A stretch of DNA of 64,000 bases from Sambucus nigra (Eukaryota; Streptophyta; Magnoliopsida; Dipsacales; Adoxaceae), in NCBI GenBank assembly GCA_949130495.1, contig OX422207.1, forward strand, positions 705,656,456 through 705,720,455, written 5' to 3'. The notes under the pieces are model-generated. The model was given only the letters and a program-made list of their open reading frames with translations. It was not told the origin of the DNA and searched no databases. Of the stretch, positions 45,929 to 57,573 are shown in pieces. Each line of letters begins with the position of its first letter. Position 1 is the stretch's first letter. A program made the translations under genes and the position numbers.

Positions 45929-46795
45929 ATGAATCCTATGAATATACGTGCTAATGCTAGGGCATTCCCCTTAAGCGATGCGTTGCACCTGCCACCGGGG
46001 GTTTCGAAAAATAGGCAAGGGGCGTTGCACCTGCCACCGGGTCTCTCGAAAAATAGGCAAGGGGCGTCGCATCGGCGCCCGGATGCAACGATAAATATGC
46101 AAGGGTTCCTGCAACAAGCTGGACGTATGTGGGTGAAGAAGCTAGTCCATGATACTAGACTTAGGTTAGCGACTTGGAACATAGGGACTATGACAGGAAA
46201 ATGGATGGAGTTAGTAGATACCATGATAAGAAGAAAAATTAACATAGCTTATTTACAAGAAACTAAATGGGTCGGTGAGAAGGCTAGAGAAATAGAAAAT
46301 ACAAGATTTAAATTATATTATACATGAAAACATAGAAATAAGAACGGAGTTGGAATAATAGTAGATAAAAACTTTAAGGACGATATCGTAACCGTTATTA
46401 GGAAAGGTAATAGACTTATACTTGTAAAATTGGTATTAGGTGAAAACATAATTAATATTGTTAGTGCTTATGCACCTCAAGTAGGATTAGATGAGCACAC
46501 TAAAGTACAATTTTGGGAACAAATGGATGAACTAATTCAAGAAATACCCCTAGGTGAGAAAATCTATATAGGTGGAGATTTTAATGGCCATGTAGGAGAA
46601 GATCGTGTAGGATATGAGATAGTGTATGGAGGACATGGTTTTGGAGATAGGAACGACGGGGGAGAGTCTATCTTAGATTTTGCGATGGCTTATGATTTTG
46701 TACTAGTAAATACATATTTTAAAAAGAGGCTTGAACACCTAATAACTTATAAAAGTGGAACACATAAGAGCCAAATAGATTTTTTTCATTACTAG
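45929..46795 (+). pseudogene. RTE ORF, N-terminus and AP endonuclease
   Basis: The N-terminus contains a 42-bp tandem duplication (LHLPPGVSKNRQGA and LHLPPGLSKNRQGA; units start at 45981 and 46023). The endonuclease has RLATWNIGTMTGKWMEL, the catalytic Glu in IAYLQETKWVG, VSAYAPQVG, GGDFNGHVG and SQIDF. That is the exonuclease/endonuclease/phosphatase fold used to nick target DNA. An in-frame TGA at about 46325 interrupts it, and the frame ends at 46795. Confidence 0.85.
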
Positions 46796-48880
46796 GAAAG
46801 GAGACCGATTAACATGTAAAGATTGTAAGGTTATCCCGGGAGAGAGCTTAACCTCACAACATAGGATAATGGTGTTGGATATAAATATTAAAAATCAATC
46901 ACGAGTGCGAAAAGTAAAGATTAACCCACGAACTAGGTGGTGGAATTTAAAAGGAGAGAAATTAGAACTATTTAAAGATAAAGTATTAAATGAAGCGACA
47001 TGGAATAGTGAAGAAGAAACTAACATAATGTGGAATAATATGGCCACATGCATTAGGAGAATATCAAAAAAAATTCTTGGAGAATCAAAAGGCAAAGGGC
47101 CACAGTCTAAAGAAACTTAGTGGTGGAATGAAGAAGTACAGAATATAGTAAAAATTAAAAGGGAGTGCTTTAAACCATGGCAAACAAATAGAAATGAAGA
47201 GAATTTTGAGAAATATAAATGGGCTAAAAAGGAAGTTAAAAAAGTGGTAAGAGATGCTAAGTTAAAAGCGCATGATGATCTTTATACAAAATTAGAAACA
47301 CAAGAAGGGGAAAAAAGTATTTATAAGCTTGCTAAACTTAGGGATAGGAAAACAAAAGGTTTTAATAACGTTAAGTGCATCAAAAGTGATGATTCGAGAG
47401 TCATAGTCAAAGATGGTGAAATTATGGAAAGATGGAAAAAATACTTTGAGAGATTATTAAATGGAGATAATGGGAGTTGATTAGATATAAAGAAACTTAG
47501 GGAGACTCGAGAAAATATATTTTTTCGTAGAATTAGGACAACAGAGGTTAGGATTGCTCTAAAAAATATGAAAAAAAGTAAGGGTTTAGGACCAGATGGT
47601 ATCCCTATTGAGGTTTGGAAGTGCTTAGGGGAGGATGGAGTATCATGACTTACAAAATTATTTAATAGAATTTTAATGACTAATAGGATGCCCGATGAAT
47701 GGAGAAAAAGTATTTTAGTACCTATTTATAAAAATAAAGGGGACTTACAAAGTTGTTCAAATTATTGTGGTATTAAGTTAATGAGTCATACAATGAAACT
47801 TTGGGAGAGAGTGATTGAATATAGATTGAGATTGAAGACAACAATATCTGAGAATCAATTTGGGTTTATGCTTGGGAGGTCAATAATTGACGCAATCTAT
47901 TTATTGAGGAGATTAATGGAGAGGTATAGAGAGAAAAAGAAGGATCTTCATATGATTTTTATAGATCTGGAGAAGGCGTATGATAGGATACCCAGAGATA
48001 TAATATGGTGGGTTCTACATTAAAGAGGAATGACTCGCAGATGTATTGACATGATCAAGGATATGTATGATGGTGCGATGACTACAGTAAGAACATCTGC
48101 TGGAGAAAGTAGTGAATTTTCAATTACGGTAGGGCTACACTAAGGTTCAGCATTAAGTCCTTATCTCTTTGCGCTTGTTATGGATGATTTGGCTTGACAA
48201 ATACAAGATGAGGGTCCATGGTGTATACTATTTGCAGATGATATTGTTTTAGTCGATGAGACTAAGATGGGGATAAATGCTAGGTTGGGATTGTGGAGAG
48301 AAACTTTAGAAACAAGAGGATTTAAAATAAGCAAAGCTAAAACAGAATATGTGGAGTGTAATTTTAGTAGTAATAGGAGGACAAATGGAGATGTGGTGAA
48401 ATTGGAGGGTCAAGAAATACCTAGAAATGACTATTTTCGTTATTTAGGATCGATTATACAAAAAGATGGAGATATTAGTGATGATGTTACGCATAGGATT
48501 AGAGCAGGCTGGGTTAAGTGGAGAAGTGCGACCGGCGTTCTGTGTGATAGGCGTATACCTTTGAAGTTAAAAGGAAAATTTTATAGGACGACCATTAGAC
48601 CCGCCATGTTATATGGGACAGAGTGTTAGGCAACCAAGAAACAAAATGTGCAGAAAATGAGTGTGGCGGAGATGCGAATGCTAAGATGGATTTGTGGTAA
48701 AACTCGAAAGGATAAAATTAAAATGAACAAATTCGTGAAACGGTAAAAGTAGCTCCTATAAAAGATAAATTGAGAGAAAATCGACTTAGATGGTTTGGAC
48801 ACGTTAAGCGTAGACCAATGGATGCTCCTGTAAGGAAGAGTGATTTAGTTAGTATTGATGGTAACCCAAGGGGTAGAGGT
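46796..48880 (+). pseudogene. RTE reverse transcriptase, decayed
   Basis: The linker region 46869-47480 leads into RT with [70 protein letters not shown] and [32 protein letters not shown] follows, and the catalytic box is ILFADDIVLVDE (about 48220-48255), still intact. The C-terminal part (YLGSIIQKDGDISDDVTHRI, RPAMLYGTEC, EMRMLRWICGKTRKDKI) ends near 48730, with a frameshift before the last blocks (RWFGHVKRRP). Stops at 47120, 47480, 47647, 48022, 48142, 48197 and 48629. Confidence 0.88.
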
Positions 48881-50165
48881 AGGCTAAATTAACTTGGTGG
48901 GATATTATAAAAAGGACATGATATCATGTGGTTTAACCGAAGATATTGCACTGGACAGAATGGAATGAAAAAATAGAATTCATGTAGCCGGCTCCATATA
49001 ATTGGGAAAAGACATTGTTGAGTTGAGTAGTATGTATATATATATATTATATATTAACGTATAAATGCATTAAAATATTAAGAATGAATAATTCTAAGTT
49101 AAAAACTAAAAAATCAGAAGTTAGAAAACACCATTTTACTGTTTTCTGAAAAACTTGATTATAACACAGAAATATTATAATTCAGCTTGTTTGGTTTGCA
49201 ACTATAATTCTGTTTTCTGTGTTTAAATACAATTCTGATAAAAATCTTCGTTTGGCAACCTGTTTTTAAACACAGAATTATAATATTCCTGTGTTATAAT
49301 CAAGTTTTTTAGAAAACAGATTTTGGGTGTTTTATAGCATCTGTTTTTTTTATTTTTCAACTCAGAATTATTCATTCTTAATATTTTAAAGCAATTATAC
49401 CTTAATATATAATATACATACATAATACATTAATGTGTGTAATTCTTATAAATAAAAAATATATATGTACATATACACAAAATTACGTATGGAATAATAT
49501 AAAGTTAAATAATATTATCAATAGATAGATGATACTTATATATAGTTTTATACATATATTATTAATATATGGAATAATATAAAATATACATATAGTACAT
49601 ATGTATTAAAAAATATTATCAATTCATGTATGTATATAATTTTATAGTGAATTATATATGCGACATCATTATATATATATATATATATAACTTTCATACA
49701 TACATGATACATGAATGTATACATATACATACATACATACATCATAAATTATATACACGTACATTTAATAACATGTATTTTTAGGTATATTTAATGAGGT
49801 ATGTTGTGGAGAGAGAGAGTTAAACTCCCTAACATACCTCATTAAATATACCTAAAAATACATGATATTAAATGTACGTGTATATAATTTATGATGTATG
49901 TATGTATGTATGTATACATTCATGTATCATGTATGTATGAAAGTTTTATGTATGTTTATATGTACATACATATATATATATACACACACACACACGCATA
50001 TGTATGATATAAATATACATATTTGTCAATTTTCAAAAAACTGTATTTAAAAACAACTTTACCAAACGCACACCAATAATTATAAACACAAAAAACTGAA
50101 TTTTAAAACTGTATTTAAAAACAGTGTTTAAATCCAATTTTCTGAATAGAGAACCAAACAGGCCC

Positions 50166-50262
50166 TCAAATGTTTAAAAACAGGTTGACAAACATAAATG
50201 TTTATCAGAATTGTATATAAACACAGAAAATAGAATTATAGTTCCAAAGCATAATACGTGAA
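50166..50262. repeat. Copy of the foldback centre, outside its right end
   Basis: The reverse complement of this stretch (GAACTATAATTCTATTTTCT, GTGTTTATATACAATTCTGATAAA, TTTGTCAACCTGTTTTTAAA in part) matches the central 49190-49270 segment of the foldback element. So the element's middle sequence also lies just outside it. Confidence 0.6.
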
Positions 50263-50425
50263 ATCAGACAGGATAACTCATTCAAATTCAGAAAGATCCA
50301 TCAAAATAACTTGTAGACAAGGAAAAAGTTAAGCATCACGCTTAGCAACATGGCAAGCCCTAACTCCTGTTCCAGGCAAGGAAAACGAGAAACAAGAAGA
50401 TTGCATCACAGAATAATCTTAACCT

Positions 50426-50431
50426 TTTATT
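50426..50431 (-). terminator. Possible polyadenylation signal of the esterase gene
   Basis: AATAAA on the minus strand, about 220 bp after the stop codon. Plant poly(A) signals are loose, so this is only a candidate. Confidence 0.3.
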
Positions 50432-50648
50432 GGCAAATAGCTGACCATGCCAGAGTCATTTTATCCCTCTTTTTTTCATGAATACTATGCTTGTCATGTT
50501 GTCATGTGAACATAGTGCAAACCATTCTATAAATGGCTAGCTAGATGATGGCCAATTTCTGGTTCTTCTAAGAGTTGTCAATCAATAATAGCCTCAAGTA
50601 TCCACCTAGAGAGAGTTGGGGAAGGTTGGGGAACAAATCGTGGAAACT

Positions 50649-52167
50649 TCAAGGGGCATTGCTCTGGATTGGGCTGGACCGGGTCTGAAGGAAGGCAAGA
50701 GCCAACATCTCGCCTAAACGAACATGGGCCGGAGTGCTGAGGTGCAAGTTATCAGGCAGCAGCTTCAAACCCTTTGCATCAACACATCTGACATTTGGAA
50801 GGTGAATTCCCAATTGCGCTTTTCTCACCAATTCTACATAAGGCCCTTGTCCTGATGCAAGAGCTACCTACACCGTACCACCCAAACAAAATTAGACTTG
50901 ATCAACGGCCAACTGAACCACAGTAGGACCTTGTTTAGTTTAAGGTGAAATATTCTTCGACCAGAAGTAAAAAGTATTTGATTTACTTCAAGTTAAATCT
51001 TTTGTTTTAACTGAAAATAGCAAGATTTGACCTTTAGCCACAATTATTTGTCATTTTTCACTTTTGGTGCCAAGTTTAGCTTATTACATTGGACCCCAAA
51101 AAAGTGTACCATGTACTTTGTATGATGCTTTTTCAGGACCTTTTAGGATGATTTTTGAGTATTTATACAAAGTCATATTATTGAAAACTTTAGCACCTAA
51201 AGTGATATATGTCCAAACAAAAAGGAGCAAATGGCCACACCACCCTTGCAAACAAGTGTAGTTGCTTGATTTTGAACCAAATACGGAAGAAAATTTAAGT
51301 TCAAATACATTAAAATACTTTTCAACGGAAAAAAGAAATACTTTTCACCTTTTACTTTTACATCAAATATTTCACATATAGCAAAAAGAGTCCAGAAACA
51401 GTTAGCGAGGACTAATTTCAACAACCTCATAGCTGCTGGATGGTAACAAGATTCAATGAAGGTGTTTAATTTTCATACTTGATTTTAATAAGCATTTTTC
51501 CTTTTCAAATAAAATATAGATTTATGAACTATGCACTTACGTAGAAAACAGGAAGCATGGAAGACCGAAGGTCAGCACGCACGTCGACGAAAAATTTCTC
51601 CAATCTCCCCTTGTATAACTCTGCGCCTGCTCGATCCACCGTGTCACTCTCACCCTGATACCACAGAAGTGCTTGGATCGTGCCACCACCTTGCAATGCC
51701 GCTTGAGCCCTTCTCACCAGTTGGTTGTAAAGGAAAGTCCCACGAGCCCACTCGCTTATGGTGGTCCCATGTCTCCCTCCAACAGCACAGGGGACTAGAC
51801 CCACCACGCCAAGGTTCGGATCCTTGTCCAACAACTGGTTGGCAAACACCATCCCGGGCCCAACCCCACAAGTCACATTCACATCAATGTCACTGTGGAG
51901 GGGCTCGCGTGCTTCCACCCAAGTGAGTTTCGCATTGAGTCGGAGGATTGACCTGTTTGGGCGGCATTGCGGAGGGACAAAACCGTCCCAAGTGTTGTTC
52001 ACCATGCCTCCTCGTCCAGACATGTTGCTCTGTCCTGCTAGTAAAATTATATTCTTGGCCATTGAAGCAGAAGTATGCACCGTACTCACAGAGCTCATCA
52101 AACAGGCATAAGCCAAAAGAAACAACCAAATATATGCAAACATTGCTTTTGGGGTGTAATATAACAA
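50649..52167 (-). CDS. Probable carbohydrate (acetyl) esterase, SASA family, two exons, intact
   Basis: Exon 1 is 52167-51541 and exon 2 is 50867-50649, with a 673-bp intron (GTAAGT donor at 51540, TAG acceptor at 50868). The 281-residue product has a hydrophobic N-terminus (residues 9-27, likely signal peptide). The SGNH-type nucleophile motif GQSNMSGRGG (Ser47) follows, then CGVGPGM (100-106) and CAVGG (127-131). WYQGESD is at 169-175, and the C-terminal DAKG..PDNLHLS carries Asp248 and His251. This matches the plant SASA/CE6-like esterases related to Arabidopsis At4g34215 (about 260 residues), thought to remove acetyl groups from wall polysaccharides. A Met at residue 9 (52143) is an alternative start. 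Odd point: the GG-T-x-I-x-E-W block reads GGRHGTTISEW, with extra residues. Not interrupted by any transposon. Confidence 0.9.
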
Positions 52168-53639
52168 GTCCAGAAGCTATGGATTCGCAATTATAGAACC
52201 TGAAAGCAAGTTGATTCATTAGTATCAATGTTGGGACCTATTGATAATGTAAAAGAAGTTAATAATTCTCACAACTTTGAAGCAGAAAATATGTTTTTTG
52301 TCACTTTGCTTGGGTCAACTGTACAGTGCAAGGATGAAGGCAGGTAAAGTTAAGACAAGAGCTCACTGTTGATTATTACGAAATGCTAAGGCCTGTGTGT
52401 ACGTTGCTGGGATTCTGGGGAGAAGCTAAATGCAATTTATGTACTTTGTGGCTACACAGGGAAAAAATAATTCTGTTATATATCTGCCTCTAGACAACTT
52501 AATTATGAACTTTGTGACTCACGATTCATGATTCATCACTTACATTGTTGCTCATAGTAATTTCAAGGCAACGAATGTTTAGTTATAAAACCAACAGAAC
52601 AACAGTTTCCTCTTTGAGAAGTAAACAATTATTTCTCTAAATTGTTCAACTTCTTATACAAGTGGGTACTTGCTACTACACACTTTGATGCATCCAGTTA
52701 AAACATCACGAGCAATGTCCAAAATAACATGTTCAACTAGCAAAGGGAACAATCACCACCCTACAATTTCACCAATGGAATGAATAAATAAAAAATGAAA
52801 CGAATTGGATAATGTTTTGTAAGCCGGTTGAGAAAATGAGATTAGCCTAAGATAAGAGGACTTCATTAAAGACGAGCGAGAAGTGAAGATGGTACAACCA
52901 ATTGCCAAGTAATTAATTTAAGCAACAAATACATACAAATGAAAACCCTAACCGTTGTAATCCAGCCTTTTTGTGGACAGAGCGTGATGCGATGCTTTTC
53001 CCTGATTCAGAAATACTCAGAGTTGACTAAATTGGCTCCGGTACATAATGAGAAGACCGTTAATTGTAAAGGAATCTCACGGGAATTTGGAAATATTAGA
53101 GAGGATTATTTGTTTTTGTGGATTTTTTTTCTTACTTTTCTACTCAGGCCGTTCCAATCATTTTAAGCTTAAGACCATTTCTAGCCTTTGGTGTGAAAGC
53201 AGTTGTACAAAGGATTCTTATCTCCATGTATTCTTTTTTGATAATATGGAATAATTATTTAAAGATCATCTCCTATGTATATTTCTCTCAATATGATGGG
53301 GAGATTTAAAAAAAAATCATTTTTTCTTAAAAAAAATTGTAACCCGCGTATCCAACCATCTTCCCATATTCCATCTACTGTCCGAATGATAGAATTGATC
53401 GTGGTTAGCTCCATATTATAGTGGCGAACTGTCATAAGCGTTCCACGTTACATTCACTTTTAAATAGAAATTGGCATTGAACTACTTTTACCCTTTCCTC
53501 TCTATCTATAATAGAAAATAATACTAATAGAAACAACCACCGGACATGGCCTAATCAACTATGAGTTTGATATTATAAGGATATCGAATACACAATACAT
53601 GTTATATTACTAATAGTCACAAAAAATGAATGCAATATT
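52168..53639. other. Upstream region of the esterase gene
   Basis: No gene seen on either strand; short frames at 52939-53309 overlap one another and lack motifs. The presumed promoter of the esterase lies here (minus strand). A TATATAAC at 52482-52475 is a candidate TATA box about 310 bp upstream of the start codon, so the 5' leader would be long. Confidence 0.35.
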
Positions 53640-54250
53640 AAAAACTGCCACAAAACTATACATGATTCGGCAGATCGTTCTGCCTGCTTCCACGTGGAAA
53701 TGAGAGAGTTATATATCAACTGAGAATAAGAAATGACGATTGGAGTGTTAGGGTTGTTAATTGAGAGTCCAAGTCATCATGAATTGAATACCCCCAAACT
53801 GGTTGGGGCCGCCATTATTTATAAGTACAAGGTGTCTATAAATCTAGGTTTCTCCTCTTCGAATCTATCTCCAAAGTGGTAGAATCGTGGCTAGTTTAAT
53901 TATTTGTGATATCTTATGATCTTCCTTAATTCTCCGCTAGCCGTCCCTTGGTATTTGGTCAACTGCACTGCCTCAGTTTTTTATGGTCATGTGTTAGTCC
54001 ATGTGGCGTGATCGGCCTAACCATATTGTTAGTTATATTTGTGTCCACATGAGTTTCTTCAATCATCGCCAATAAGTTGAAACATGTCCACTTACACAAG
54101 TTGGAGTGTAAACAATTCTTCTGGTGTGCACAATCCCCAAGCCTAGGATTACGCGAGTCAATTGTTTCTCCTATGCAATGATTGCGCATGTGGTGCTTGA
54201 CCTAGGGGACAAGGCGGGTAGGATCCCTACCCAAGTTAAGTCGTTTCATT
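53640..54250 (-). repeat. Possible diverged Tat-type LTR remnant
   Basis: Phrases such as GATTGGAGTGTTAGGGTTGTTA and GAGAGTCCAAGTCATC resemble ATCGGAGTGCTAGTGTTACTA and GAGAGTCCGGACTATT at 42290-42345 in the LTR of the minus-strand gypsy. The minus-strand TATAAATAATGGCGGCC (about 53808-53824) could be its TATA box. No termini found. Confidence 0.35.
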
Positions 54251-56272
54251 TGCCTTGGTAGCAGAAGTTATAAGGGTTTAGAGAGCCCTTATACCTCCTA
54301 TTTTCCATTCCAGACATAGATATTTTGACGTTTCCTTTTCGCTCTGAATTTTTCAAAAATGAGAGCTTCAAATTGTTTTTTTCTTCATTTCTTATTTGTC
54401 ACATTCTCTCGATATGTCCATACATTTGAGAACATATGAAGCGACTTTAGAGAATAAATTTGAAGCATTTTGTATTAAATATCCCGTACCAGAAAATGCA
54501 CATATTAGGACTTAACTGGAAGAAAAGGACACCTTTAACATGCATAGTGAAGTCACTTTTATGACAGTTATCATTATTGATGGGGGGAAGTTCACTTCAC
54601 CCTCTACCCATTATTGGTGGAATAATTTTGTTTTATGGGATACTTTCAATCCAAGAAACATAATTTTCTTCGAGATTGTTATGGGCACAGTTGCCATAAA
54701 TTAAATTTATTGGAAAAATCTCGTCCTAAGTGAATTAAGTTATGACCTAATGAGTTTGCATGAGTCTCATGTTTACCATTTTCGAGCCAGAGATAGATCT
54801 CGCAGTCCAATGACTAGGTTGCTAATATGAAAATGTAATTTTATAAATAATATTAATTGGATTATTCTCATGTCAATATAATAGAGTCATTGAGTCATTC
54901 AAGTTATATAGACTTGATTTATATGAGTGAGGCATGATCATTTGTCTTAGATAGACTTAATATGAACCTTTAAAGATTGAAGATGTTACAAGACTCTCAT
55001 TAAAGACTTCCATTATCATGCATTCATATTGATATAAAGACTATATCCTCTTAGAAGATTGTGAATTAGTTATGGATAAACACATGCACGTGCACAAAAT
55101 GCAATAAATATACGTAGGATTTTAAAAGTTGATGGAAAAACTTATTATATGCCTTTAAATTGTGTCAAAGTTTTTGAAAAACAGTTTTGGAGTTAGCTTA
55201 TATTTTGAAATTTTTTGGCCTGTTTTGAAAAATGTTTTTGGCCTAACCATTCGCATGAATCATAATTAAGCACGTGTACATGGCCCTTTCATACAACTGC
55301 AAAAGGAGCCCGTGCCCATGGCCTAGGCCATAATTCAACATTGTCTGGAATCGTGCTCATGACATGATCTAGCCGTGCGCGCAACTGGCCCAGATTTAAA
55401 AAAAATCGTGTTTAAAGGCGATTTTCCCTCTCATTTATTTTAGATCTGAAACCTCATAACTCAAATGCATTTATAAGAGAATTTTTGAGGTTGAGAGATT
55501 TTCTTCTTTGCTTATCTTACCAATTTTACTTGCTCCCTCAAAAATTGATAAAACTTATATTTAAACTTGATATATACTTTTGAAAGAGAATTAAAAGTGT
55601 TTTGTTTCAAATTTCATATAGTCTTTTCAGTTCAAACCAATCTACCTTTGAATTTTATGATCATCTACTCCTCAATCTAAAAGAGGAGGCATTACGATAT
55701 ATTGGATAAATCAATGTGTAATGCGACTTCCAAGGAAGATAATGGACTTTTTCGTTCGCGAGATGGAGCTCGTTACGGATTCTCACTGACTATGAAGGAA
55801 AGTAAAATGTTTCGTAGGTAACTACAAGATAATTATTATGTTAGATGTACCTTCTTGTCTTTTATAAATAGTTTTCAGGTAGAAATGAGAATTGGAGTAC
55901 GTCATAGTTTTTTACACCTTGGTGGTGGTGGTGGTGGGGGGGGGGGGGGGGGTCCCATATAAATCTTGTCTTATGGTTAATTGTGAATGATTAATACTTG
56001 TGTACACACATTTGATCACACACGTTATTTAAATTTAAATTGAATTAAAATTGACTTATGCGTGTTAGATTTAGTTGTGTTAATCTAGATTCACCTAATT
56101 ACATTATTATGTAAATTAAAAAATTAAAATTTTGAAACTGGAGTTGAGTAATTTGAATGTGAAAGAAAAATGATATAAAATCGAAAGTTGGTCATAGGAT
56201 GTCTTCAAACCTATTCACCCCCTAACTTTGTTGTAGTTGTTTACTTGCGTACATAATACACTCCTTCAATTG
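54251..56272 (+). repeat. Probable copia LTR, right part (plus orientation)
   Basis: The right end is set by the primer site at 56273 and by CTATTCACCCCCTAACTTTG just before it, a phrase typical of copia LTR ends. The left end is not identified; LTR-like AT-rich sequence extends at least to about 54700. It contains a GGT/G-run at 55922-55953. No gene. Confidence 0.45.
55922..55953. repeat. (GGT)n followed by poly-G tract
   Basis: Six GGT units then about 18 G. Such a tract can form a G-quadruplex and is also prone to sequencing error. Confidence 0.95.
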
Positions 56273-56640
56273 GTATAAGAGGTATAAGATCAAGGTTATC
56301 TTATTTTGGCATTAACGTGGTTGAGTTGATTTTTGTGCTTTTGTGTGTTTATTATTTTTTCTCATTGACCTAGTTTTCTTGTTCTTGTGTTATAACAATG
56401 GGTGCTATGATATTGGATTTTAATTTACTTTCCAGTATTAATCATTATGATGTTAGATCTATTATTTTGATGCAAGGTGAAAAGTTAGATAAATTGAAAG
56501 CTTAATTTGACAAGAATGTGGTGAAATCTTTTCATTCTCGAAATAGATTGAAATCTATTAATGTTGACTTTGATGAATATGATGAAAATAAAACTATCAA
56601 ATTCTCGATTAAAAAAAGATGTGTTGAATGCTCAATGTGG
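56273..56640 (+). pseudogene. Copia primer site and gag start, truncated
   Basis: ATTGGTATAAGAGG (56274-56287) is a decayed TTGGTATCAGAGC primer site. An ATG at 56398 opens a short frame (MGAMILDFNLL, INHYDVRSIILMQGEKLDKL, stop, FDKNVVKSFHSRN). The frame has the look of a copia Gag N-terminus, but without a secure domain. It ends where the inverted Tat LTR sequence begins (about 56640). The rest of this element is missing from the window. Confidence 0.45.
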
Positions 56641-57573
56641 CCATCCGGGTCGGATTCCTCTGGCACAAGTCGACCCCAAAATTAGAGGAGAGAGAAAATT
56701 GGAGAAATCTATCTCTCCAAACGTGTAGGGATTGGAGCATATGGGAGTACTCGTTCCACCATCAGCGTTGATCCTTGCGGGCTGCCTTGAATATAAATTG
56801 ACCGCCGTCAAAAGGGGGATACACGAAGAAATTGATTCTCTAGATTATTTTTCTCAAAACAGGGAAAAGAAAAGTAGTCGTCCCGAGAGAACGACATCAA
56901 AAGATTTATTAATGCGTACAAAACTAAATGAATCAAGGGTCCGTGGGCTAAGTTACAAAATGGGAAGGTGTTTGGCACTCATTCCACCCTTTCGATCTCT
57001 CACGGGCTATGATAATATTCTTCTTTTCTCCAAAATGTGATACGTCTGTACATGTGTGCAGTGTGAATAATAATAAAAATAATCATCTGACTTGCGTCAT
57101 GGGAAAGATGAAACGGAATCATCCTAAGGATTATACAAAAGAAATAACATAAAAATATAATGTGAGTGTACGTTAATTCATAAATCGCTTATAAATAAGC
57201 GAATGTATATATCAAGTGGAACACGAACATGTAGGAGTACGCGGATTCGTAATACTAATAAATACAAGAAAAAATAAAATGAATAAAGGAACAAATAGGG
57301 CTCGAATCCCAATATTGGCTCAGGACGCCTACGTAGACCAAAGGGAATGAAAATCCACATAATTCTATAACACACAAGGGTGGGGTTTAACCCATAAATT
57401 CTAATATAGATCTTCCTTTAGTTTACTTTCTAGAAAATGTGCGTAAGTGTAGAAAGTGTGAAAAATGAGGAAATTCTAATCTTTTTGGCTTTTTATATTT
57501 TATGAAAATAAGATTTATGTGTATTAAATAGTAAAAAGTGAGATTAGTTTTAATGTGGAGAAATGAAATAAAG
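56641..57573 (-). repeat. Inverted Tat-like LTR, right half and leader
   Basis: Read on the minus strand, the blocks TTTATGGGTTAAACCCCACCC, GGATTTTCATTCCC and GAGTGCCAAACACCTTCCC correspond, in order, to blocks of the plus LTR at 27030-27470. The LTR end is near 56900. The remainder down to about 56640 is leader-like; it contains GGATGGCCACA, which also occurs in the plus copy at 27670. A 102-codon plus frame at 56732-57040 is a shadow. Confidence 0.65.

Larger units (their letters stand above)
45841..49030 (+). mobile_element. RTE-clade LINE (non-LTR retrotransposon), decayed
   Basis: The 5' end has the typical ACACTGTCGGTCCCAAGCCC start. The 3' end has GCCGGCTCCATATAATTGGG and a short TTG-rich tail, both typical of plant RTE elements. 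A single long ORF encodes endonuclease and RT (see the two following entries). It is inserted in the left arm of the foldback element: the arm resumes at 49031 and its mirror in the right arm is uninterrupted. Several stops and at least one frameshift make it inactive. Confidence 0.88.
45094..50165. mobile_element. Foldback (long inverted-repeat) DNA element containing a LINE
   Basis: The left end GGACCTGTTTGGTTCTCTAT is mirrored by ATAGAGAACCAAACAGGCCC at the right end, and the flanks repeat TCA (45091-45093; 50166-50168). The inverted similarity runs through both arms. For example, TAATGAGGTATTTTGAAAAG at 45402 is mirrored at about 49800-49835, and ATTATATTTTATATTATTCAAT-type sequence at about 45590 is mirrored at about 49570. 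The arms meet near 49225. Without the LINE (45841-49030, in the left arm) the element is about 1.9 kb and almost wholly palindromic. Termini and 3-bp TSD suggest a PIF/Harbinger-like family, but no transposase is present. Confidence 0.8.

Noticed and set aside
51531..52196. Overlapping frames on both strands of the esterase exon 1
   Set aside because: Shadows of the real exon; only the minus frame with GQSN and WYQGESD is meaningful.
56732..57040. 102-codon plus frame
   Set aside because: Lies on the opposite strand of the inverted LTR leader; no motif.
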